Below, one piece after another: positions 1 through 5,337 of a stretch of 9,417 nucleotides of DNA; position 1 is the first letter of the stretch, and each line of letters begins with the position of its first letter. A program made the position numbers and the translations under genes. The notes beneath the pieces were generated by a model. That model did no database searches. It had not been told where the DNA came from and saw nothing but the letters and a program-made list of their open reading frames with translations. The stretch covers positions 1-9,417 of the forward strand of contig CANQNA010000049.1 in assembly GCA_947625005.1 (NCBI GenBank), given 5' to 3'. This stretch comes from an uncultured Bacilli bacterium. Lineage in GTDB: Bacteria; Bacillota_I; Bacilli_A; RF39; UBA660.

Positions 1-50
1 AAAGGTCATAACAATACCTAAAGCCACGCCCCACCTATAGCCTCTCTCAT
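1..50 (-). pseudogene. 5' end of a small membrane-protein gene, apparently frameshifted; runs off the window
   Basis: An ATG at 50-48 lies 8 bp after the stop of the pilin-like gene and reads MREAIGGAWL before a TAG at 20-18. If the run of four G (32-29 on the plus-strand numbering) had five, the frame would continue MREAIGGGVALGIVMTF, a charged N-terminus followed by a hydrophobic segment, up to the window edge. This start resembles that of the neighbour (MKEASGELS...), so I read it as the next gene of the same small-protein cluster, interrupted by a real frameshift or a sequencing error. The ribosome binding site is weak (no clean AGGAGG). The downstream part is outside the window, so product and completeness cannot be judged. 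A meaningless 10-codon ORF is the alternative. Confidence 0.3.
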
Positions 51-58
51 AACTTATC

Positions 59-322
59 TTATCCAGCCTTATCAGGATTTTCACAAGTAACTGAAACTAA
101 TTTACTTGATGCAGTTGCACCGCTTCCAGTTTGACTATAAGCAGAACACTTACAAGTTTTACTGTTTCCACAACTGCAAGCAAAAGCGGCAGAACATAAT
201 TGTTGATTTACTAAACTTTGTTTTATATTTGGATAAATTAATGTTGTAAATAATATACCGATTGCTGCTATTGCAACTACTGCTACTGCAGTCATACTTA
301 ATTCTCCACTTGCTTCTTTCAT
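59..322 (-). CDS. Small pilin-like, Cys-rich single-pass membrane protein
   Basis: This is an 87-residue protein with a short charged N-terminus (MKEASGELS), one hydrophobic helix at about residues 10-30, and an exposed tail of about 57 residues carrying six Cys (43, 49, 51, 57, 59, 80), including C-S-C and C-K-C pairs. The architecture is that of type IV/Flp-like pilins or pseudopilins: a short leader ending in Gly (G6), then a hydrophobic stalk. However, the canonical Glu at +5 after the Gly is absent, so the assignment is by shape only. The start is fixed by AGGAGG about 8 nt upstream of the ATG. It begins 28 bp after the YfhO gene with no terminator or promoter between them, so the two are probably cotranscribed. 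The tail likely lies outside the membrane with the Cys paired in disulfides. I do not recognise a named family. Confidence 0.75.
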   Translation of the reverse strand: MKEASGELSMTAVAVVAIAAIGILFTTLIYPNIKQSLVNQQLCSAAFACSCGNSKTCKCSAYSQTGSGATASSKLVSVTCENPDKAG

Positions 323-350
323 TTATAAATCTCCTCCTTTATTATCAATT

Positions 351-2873
351 TTAATTATAAACTTTTTTCCCCTTTTTTTCAAGTAATATTTCTAAACTTA
401 TAAAACTTAATAAACTTAAGCCTGCTATTATTATTCCCATTTTTAAACCTTTTATGTGATATATAAATTCTATTTTATGTTCTCCATCACTAACAGGAAC
501 ACCTATTATTCCCCCTAAATATTTATTATATTCTTTTGTTTCTCCATCTATTTTTATTTCTATTGATTCATCATATGGTATTGTTAATAACAATAAATCT
601 TTTTCATTATTTACCTGTAAATTTCCTGTAAATCCAAAATGATTAAAGTTAATATCCGTAATAATATTTTCATTTAAATAATCAATATATTTTTTATAAC
701 TATTTTCTTCAAAAATTTCAAATTTTATTATATTTTTATTTATACTTTGTATTTTTTTAGGAATATTGACTTCTAAAGTAACAATATCTCCTTTTTTCAA
801 AAAATATAAACTTCCAACTTCTTTCTTATTAAGCTTTAATATCATTATATCTTGAAAGTTGGCAAAATAACCATTTTTTTTATTTTCAACTCTACCATTA
901 AGGTTTATATTCACTAAACTATTATACGGAATAACATATGTGAGTAATATCTTACCATCTTTCTTAAAATCTTTTAAAACAAACTTATCTTGTTTTTCTA
1001 CAACATTATCGTAATCAATTTTGGGGGTAAGTAATAACTCATTAAATATGCTAGATTTATCATTGACTAATACTTTATAATTATCTTGAATTATATTGTT
1101 TTTTAACAATTTATTATCAGAAATAACTATACCTAAACTATTAATTACATAAGGATGATATTCACAATTTAACTCATCTTTAAAATAATAATATTTATAT
1201 TTTACGCCTAATAAACTATTCATTAAAACATTTCCATCATACTCTGCTATATGTTTATCGATTTCGCCATGAAGCATTGAGTCATTTCCAAAGCTTAAAA
1301 TGTTTTGATTATACAAAGAATTAAAATACGAAATTCCTAAAAAATTATATTGCAATCCAGAATTTATCGAAAATTTATCATCCATATCTTCTCTAAAAAA
1401 AGAACCATTTTTAAAACTCGCAATAAATTTAGATGTATTTTTTATAGTATCATAATAATTTCGGACAGACAAATTACTATAATTAGTTAATCCCATAACA
1501 GAATTAAAACAGCAAATTAAATGAATAGTTATTTCTAAAATTACTAAAACAAAAGTGAGCATATAAAATTTTTTATTGTGCATAAAGAAAAGATAATAAA
1601 GAAACAATGATAAATTAAAAATGATTAAAATAACGAATCTTTTATCTAATTTAAAAGCTTCACTGATTTTCATTTTATATATAAAAGAAAATACTATAAT
1701 CGTAATAAATAAAATAAATATTTTAGCTATTTTTATATTATTAACTTTATTTTTATAATAACTTGTAAACTCTTTATACGTTAATAAAATTATTAAACAA
1801 TCAAATCCAAAAACAAATCTTCCTGGATAAAAAATTGGGGTTTGAAAACAATGCCATGTATAATAAAACAAATTTAAAGATAAAGATAAAATATAAATAA
1901 TTAAAATAATACTAACAGAAATTTTATATTTTCTATTTTCTTTACTATAAAATATATTTATCAATAAACTTATAATAAAAAGAGTTACAAAAATTGGTGA
2001 AGACCCATAAGCAATATCATCAATAAAAAAACTGCCTGATGTTAAATCATAAAATAATGATAATGAATTTTTATTAAACTCCCACAATTTAACATTAGAA
2101 TAATATGAACTTCTACCCTGCATAAGGCCATAAATTGAAGGTATTATTATAAATGATGAACATAATCCACAAAATAAACTAGTTACAAAGAATTTTATTA
2201 TTCTTTGTTTTTTTTCTTTCTTAGTTAATTCTGAATTGATAAGTAAAAAGAAAAAGTAAATTACTGAAAAAATACACACCATATAGGCTGTATAATAATG
2301 GAATATTATTGTTAATGTTAATGTTATAAAATACATTAAATTTTTATTATCATTTACTATTTTATCTATTCCTATCATAACAAGTGGTAACATATATACC
2401 GCATCTAAAAATTGATAATTAAAATAATATAATGATACAAAACCTGATAAGGCATATATAGTAGAAAATATCCATGAATATTTACTACGTTTTTTCTTAT
2501 AATTAAGTAATATATTCATGTTTAAGCCTATCATGCCTATTTTAAATAATACTAATAAAAGAAAAAATAAATCAAATTGATAATTTTTAAATAACAGATA
2601 AAACAAATTTATTGGATTAGCAAGATATGTGGTAAATATAGTATAAAAATTTGCACCCATTCCAATTTTAAAGGTAAAGAAATCTCCGTCTTTTAAGCCT
2701 TCAAAAAAAGCAGGATATTGACTTATTGCATCAATGACTCTAAATGACTTATCTCCAAAAGGCCATAAATCCATTAAGTACATTGCAAATAAAAAAATTA
2801 CTACTGGAATAAAAAAAGCAATTAAATAGTGCATTACTGTTTTTAAATTTTCTTTCTTAAATATTTTTTTCAT
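351..2873 (-). CDS. yfhO: YfhO-family membrane protein (GT-C fold glycosyltransferase-like)
   Basis: This 840-residue polytopic protein has the length and layout of the YfhO family. Its N-terminal half has about a dozen hydrophobic helices and the first outer loop has WPFGDKS...FRVIDAISQY (residues 37-53), with D48 in the place where GT-C enzymes keep a catalytic acid. Other family-like elements are GMGANFY (71-77), YQFLDAVYMLP (153-163), FHYYTAY (191-197) and the WHCFQTPIFYPGRFVFGF stretch (340-357). A large exposed domain covers about 460-800, and a last helix (about 810-830) ends in a basic tail. In Bacillus and Listeria, YfhO/GtlB-type proteins move sugars from undecaprenyl-phosphate onto lipoteichoic acid outside the membrane; the acceptor here is unknown. 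The start is supported by AAGGTGG 5 nt upstream. It is first in its unit, behind a promoter at 2891-2919, and is followed after 28 bp by the pilin-like gene. Confidence 0.88.
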   Translation of the reverse strand: MKKIFKKENLKTVMHYLIAFFIPVVIFLFAMYLMDLWPFGDKSFRVIDAISQYPAFFEGLKDGDFFTFKIGMGANFYTIFTTYLANPINLFYLLFKNYQFDLFFLLLVLFKIGMIGLNMNILLNYKKKRSKYSWIFSTIYALSGFVSLYYFNYQFLDAVYMLPLVMIGIDKIVNDNKNLMYFITLTLTIIFHYYTAYMVCIFSVIYFFFLLINSELTKKEKKQRIIKFFVTSLFCGLCSSFIIIPSIYGLMQGRSSYYSNVKLWEFNKNSLSLFYDLTSGSFFIDDIAYGSSPIFVTLFIISLLINIFYSKENRKYKISVSIILIIYILSLSLNLFYYTWHCFQTPIFYPGRFVFGFDCLIILLTYKEFTSYYKNKVNNIKIAKIFILFITIIVFSFIYKMKISEAFKLDKRFVILIIFNLSLFLYYLFFMHNKKFYMLTFVLVILEITIHLICCFNSVMGLTNYSNLSVRNYYDTIKNTSKFIASFKNGSFFREDMDDKFSINSGLQYNFLGISYFNSLYNQNILSFGNDSMLHGEIDKHIAEYDGNVLMNSLLGVKYKYYYFKDELNCEYHPYVINSLGIVISDNKLLKNNIIQDNYKVLVNDKSSIFNELLLTPKIDYDNVVEKQDKFVLKDFKKDGKILLTYVIPYNSLVNINLNGRVENKKNGYFANFQDIMILKLNKKEVGSLYFLKKGDIVTLEVNIPKKIQSINKNIIKFEIFEENSYKKYIDYLNENIITDINFNHFGFTGNLQVNNEKDLLLLTIPYDESIEIKIDGETKEYNKYLGGIIGVPVSDGEHKIEFIYHIKGLKMGIIIAGLSLLSFISLEILLEKKGKKVYN

Positions 2874-2890
2874 TTTACCACCTTATAGTT

Positions 2891-2919
2891 ATTATACTAT
2901 TTAAAGTGTATTCTCGCAA
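2891..2919 (-). promoter_or_regulatory. Sigma-A-type promoter of the YfhO gene
   Basis: On the minus strand the -35 is TTGCGA (2919-2914; 4/6 to consensus), followed by a 17-bp spacer and a perfect -10 TATAAT (2896-2891). Transcription would begin near 2884, leaving a leader of about 10 nt that holds AAGGTGG. The -35 lies inside the 2907-2926 palindrome, so a protein bound there would block polymerase. Confidence 0.65.
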
Positions 2920-2977
2920 GAATACATGTGTCGTCTGCACGAAGACAAAATATTAAAATGTCGTCTATCTAAAGACA
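2907..2977. promoter_or_regulatory. Array of three related dyads upstream of the YfhO promoter (candidate operators)
   Basis: There are three inverted-repeat elements. The first, at 2907-2926, is a perfect 8-bp dyad, TGTATTCT-CGCA-AGAATACA, covering the YfhO -35. The second, at 2929-2947, is TGTCGTCT-N5-AAGACA. The third, at 2959-2977, is again TGTCGTCT-N5-AAGACA, exactly 30 bp from the second and 14/19 identical to it. All share a TGTnnTCT half and an AAGA...ACA half. The third also extends to a perfect AAATGTC/GACATTT 7-bp pair (2956-2962 and 2974-2980). Because the best promoter lies downstream of two of them, they should act as DNA sites rather than as leader hairpins. The regulator is not identified. 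Confidence 0.5.
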
Positions 2978-2981
2978 TTTA

Positions 2982-3015
2982 TTCAAAATAAAAGACCTAA
3001 TATATATTAGATCTT
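2982..3015 (-). terminator. Rho-independent terminator after the VirB2-like gene
   Basis: A 10-bp stem (AAGATCTAAT paired with ATTAGGTCTT, including one G-U) with an ATAT loop occupies 3015-2992 and is followed on the minus strand by the U-rich TTTATTTT. It overlaps the stop codon of the 144-residue gene and ends the surface-protein unit. Confidence 0.8.
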
Positions 3016-3448
3016 AAGAATTATTGCAATTATCTATAGGAGATAATACACAATCAAAACATTGTTTATAACTATTTTCAGGATTATCCTGATATATCAA
3101 ATCAATAACCCAATGAGTTAATGTTGGAATAAAGAATATAAATACTCCTAAAACAACTCTCAAAGCAATTACTTTTGTTTGTTTTACTATTTCTTTTTCA
3201 TCTTTTCCTATTACTGCTTTATACATATCGAAAATCGCTAAAACTATAATTATTAAAGGAACTAATATTTTAGCAATAATTAATATTTGACCTGCCACAC
3301 CAAAAATTTTTAAAGTACTAGATTCTGAACAAAAATTTTGACCTACATATTCTCTAGTATCTGCTAAAACATTTATTGAACAAAAGGTTCCCACCAAAAC
3401 TATCAAAATAAGTACAAAAGCAAGGATTTTTTTTCTATTCATATTCAT
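3014..3448 (-). CDS. VirB2/T4SS-pilin-like small two-helix membrane protein
   Basis: This is a 144-residue protein. It has a signal peptide (residues 1-29, basic MNMNRKK then a hydrophobic core, likely cleaved at VLA|DT), a hydrophobic helix at about 46-72, a polar loop DMYKAVIGKDEKEIVKQTK (74-92), a second helix at about 94-119 with FFIP, and a Cys-containing tail. Signal peptide plus two helices separated by a short charged loop with G-x-x-x-E-I is the topology of TrbC/VirB2 and of the T4SS_pilin family found in Bacillota. With the loop inside, both ends face outward, and all four mature Cys (40, 130, 133, 141) are extracellular. The start overlaps the preceding gene by 14 bp, with AGGAG 9 nt before the first ATG (a second ATG follows two codons later), so translation is probably coupled. 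No T4SS ATPase is visible in the window, so the pilin role is inferred from topology only. Confidence 0.7.
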   Translation of the reverse strand: MNMNRKKILAFVLILIVLVGTFCSINVLADTREYVGQNFCSESSTLKIFGVAGQILIIAKILVPLIIIVLAIFDMYKAVIGKDEKEIVKQTKVIALRVVLGVFIFFIPTLTHWVIDLIYQDNPENSYKQCFDCVLSPIDNCNNS

Positions 3449-4556
3449 ATTCAGATTCTCCTGAATTTTTCATTTTAGTAATAAAGTAATATGCTCCAAA
3501 ACCAATAACAGCAAATAATATTAATAAAAACAATATAATTAACAAAGTATTATTACCCTTCTTATTAATCTTAATAGTATAAGTTTGAGTAGTTGTTCCA
3601 TCTGGAGCAGTTACTTTAATAGATATAACACTATTTTTCTTTAAATTACTATTACCTTCTACTAAATAAAAAGCATTTGCTTCTTCTGGAGTTGCAGTTA
3701 TTTGTAAATTCTTTTCTTTTTTTATTTTTAATGTATAATCATACACATCTTTAGAAAAATTCAAATTATATCCATCAACAGTCAAAGAAGATAAATTAGC
3801 ATTATTAGAAATAACAACTTGTTTAGTAACATTAATTTTATATACACCAACAGCCCCATTTTGAGCAGTTACAGTAATAGTAATTACTCCATTATTTCCA
3901 ATATTATTATTACCTTCTACTTTAACTTGAGAAGTATTTGCCTCTGGAACAGCCTGCACATTAATTGAAGTTATTTCAGAACTAACTTGAATATTATATT
4001 CTCTTACTGTTTTATCAAAAGATATAGTTCCACTAGAAATACTTAAGCTACTCAAATAAGTATTACTATCTAACGCTGGAGCTGTAGTAGTTGTCGACGT
4101 AGTAGTCGTTGTTGTTTTAGTTGTCTTTGGTGCCTTTGTTGTAGGTTTAACTGTAGTCCTAATAGAAGGCTTATACGTCGATCCATTAGCAGTTCTATTA
4201 CAATCAAAATAAGTAATTGTAGAACAATATTTTACATTATTACCACTACAACTATTATTTTGATAATTAGAACAACCGTTTTTAGTAATACTAATATATG
4301 GATTTAAATTACCATTAGTACAACTAACAGAATCAGTAGAATAATAACTTAGTTTCCATTTATTACCATTACATCTAGCTTCCATACATCTACCAAAATA
4401 AGTATCACCTGAAATACTTACTTTTTTATCTTGGAATGCTGAACAACTATATTGAGTTAGATTACTTCCAACTGTAGCAGAACTATTAACTGCTTCAACT
4501 CTAATAATTCCAAAACAAGTTAATAAAACTATCAATAAATAAAATCTTTTTTTCAT
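3435..4556 (-). CDS. Cys-rich surface protein with Thr linker, two cadherin-like domains and C-terminal anchor
   Basis: This is a 373-residue exported protein. The signal peptide covers 1-22 (VEA|VN). A Cys-rich head covers about 30-125 with eight Cys (38, 57, 62, 79, 95, 103, 111, 119). A Thr/Pro/Lys linker covers about 133-160 and contains long Thr runs. Two cadherin-like beta-sandwich domains (PF12733 type) lie at about 167-245 and 253-331, each opening L-S-S-L-(S/T) and closing Y-x-I-x-(V/I). A membrane helix at about 336-359 is followed by an acidic, Tyr-rich cytosolic tail ending SEYEYE. The family is known in cell-surface and adhesion proteins; the ligand is unknown. The start has AAGAGG 6 nt upstream. 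The gene sits 14 nt behind a terminator hairpin, so expression must pass through it. Its last codons overlap the VirB2-like gene, implying joint function. Confidence 0.85.
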   Translation of the reverse strand: MKKRFYLLIVLLTCFGIIRVEAVNSSATVGSNLTQYSCSAFQDKKVSISGDTYFGRCMEARCNGNKWKLSYYSTDSVSCTNGNLNPYISITKNGCSNYQNNSCSGNNVKYCSTITYFDCNRTANGSTYKPSIRTTVKPTTKAPKTTKTTTTTTSTTTTAPALDSNTYLSSLSISSGTISFDKTVREYNIQVSSEITSINVQAVPEANTSQVKVEGNNNIGNNGVITITVTAQNGAVGVYKINVTKQVVISNNANLSSLTVDGYNLNFSKDVYDYTLKIKKEKNLQITATPEEANAFYLVEGNSNLKKNSVISIKVTAPDGTTTQTYTIKINKKGNNTLLIILFLLILFAVIGFGAYYFITKMKNSGESEYEYE

Positions 4557-4570
4557 AAAGAACCTCTTTC

Positions 4571-4608
4571 AAAAAAGGAGCCATCAATATGACTCCTCAA
4601 CCATATTG
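4571..4608 (-). promoter_or_regulatory. Intrinsic terminator in the leader of the 373-residue gene, with a competing hairpin (attenuator-like)
   Basis: On the minus strand, AGGAGTCAT (4597-4589) pairs with ATGGCTCCT (4584-4576), with one U-G pair and an AUUG loop, followed by a T run (4576-4571): a standard intrinsic terminator. Just upstream, CAATATG (4608-4602) is a perfect complement of CATATTG (4591-4585), which includes the 3' end of the terminator's first arm and its loop, so the two hairpins exclude each other. Only 14 nt separate the T run from the ATG at 4556, leaving no room for a promoter in between. It may simply end the 949/228 transcript while letting some polymerase through, or it may be a regulated attenuator. 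Confidence 0.6.
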
Positions 4609-4617
4609 TACATATTT

Positions 4618-4646
4618 ATCATATTACAAAATGATTTATAAATCAA
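4618..4646 (-). promoter_or_regulatory. Candidate promoter for the 373/144-residue gene pair
   Basis: TTGATT (4646-4641), a 17-bp spacer and TATGAT (4623-4618) form a sigma-A-like promoter; the -35 overlaps the stop codon of the 228-residue gene. Initiation near 4611 would give a leader of about 55 nt beginning just before the two competing hairpins. AT-rich DNA gives chance matches, so confidence is moderate. Confidence 0.4.
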
Positions 4647-5329
4647 ATATTTTTAAATAAATTTTTCTTTTTCGTAATAACCAAAATTACATATGATATT
4701 AAAACTAAAACTACTAAAACTATAAAATAGGTTTCAACTCCTGTATCAGGGCTTTCAGAAGTACCAGTTATTTGACCATCTTTATTAGTTGAAAGATCAT
4801 CATTAGAATTTGTTCCATCATTCACATTTCCATTGCTATCAGTATCATTTCCAGAATTATTTATCCCATTATTAGTCGCGTTCCCATTGTCTCCTGCATT
4901 TCCATTGTTTGTATTATTAGAAGCCCCATCTCCAGAACTATTTCCACAATACATTTGCCAATACTCTGGAACATAGCAATCTCCACCTGAACAATCTGTT
5001 ACATTATCTTGTTGATTAGATAATAAAGTACTTATTGCTCGCACAGTTGGTTTACTTCCATCAGAACAAGTAAAATCATTATAAGGATTATAACTATCTA
5101 AATAACTAACAGAACTACTACTTGCTCCTCTTTTTACAATTACCCTTAAACAAACATTACCAGTATTTCCTATATTACTCCAATTATTATAACCTTTTCC
5201 TTTTAAATCATTTAAACAACTATCACCTTTACAATACTGATCTGTAATAGTTGAAGGACAATCTTCTGCAAATACAACTAGAGGTAAAGTAATAAAACTA
5301 ACAAATACTAATATCAAAAACCTTTTCAT
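4643..5329 (-). CDS. Cys-rich secreted protein with Asn/Gly-rich linker and sortase-like SPDTG C-terminus
   Basis: This is a 228-residue protein. It has a signal peptide (1-21, VFA|ED), then a head with eight Cys (24, 33, 38, 60, 88, 113, 118, 128). A low-complexity Asn/Gly/Asp/Ser linker covers about 130-190. SPDTG (193-197) is followed by a hydrophobic helix (about 200-218) and a basic tail KKKNLFKNI. Pentapeptide, helix and positive tail form the architecture of a cell-wall sorting signal. SPDTG is not the canonical LPxTG, so covalent anchoring by a sortase is possible but unproven; a simple C-terminal membrane anchor is the alternative. The AGGTGA site overlaps the stop codon of the upstream 949-residue gene (TAG at 5340-5338), so the two are translated from one message. 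It ends in TGA. The order and number of Cys resemble the head of the 373-residue protein; a shared domain is possible. Confidence 0.8.
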   Translation of the reverse strand: MKRFLILVFVSFITLPLVVFAEDCPSTITDQYCKGDSCLNDLKGKGYNNWSNIGNTGNVCLRVIVKRGASSSSVSYLDSYNPYNDFTCSDGSKPTVRAISTLLSNQQDNVTDCSGGDCYVPEYWQMYCGNSSGDGASNNTNNGNAGDNGNATNNGINNSGNDTDSNGNVNDGTNSNDDLSTNKDGQITGTSESPDTGVETYFIVLVVLVLISYVILVITKKKNLFKNI

Positions 5330-5337
5330 TCTTTCAC

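Noticed and set aside
4081..4145. Short tandem repeat in the Thr-linker codons
   Set aside because: The codons for Thr vary (ACA, ACT, ACG), so there is no exact tandem repeat to suggest slippage or phase variation.
4501..4584. 27-codon ORF (MAPFLKEVLYEKK...) starting inside the attenuator region, with GAGGAG upstream
   Set aside because: The apparent ribosome site is one arm of the terminator stem and the frame runs into the 373-residue gene out of phase. It could be a leader peptide, but nothing beyond the GAGGAG supports it.
4643..4645. TGA as tryptophan (Mollicutes code)
   Set aside because: TGA ends the 228-residue gene, reading through reaches another stop soon after, and the tryptophans checked use TGG.
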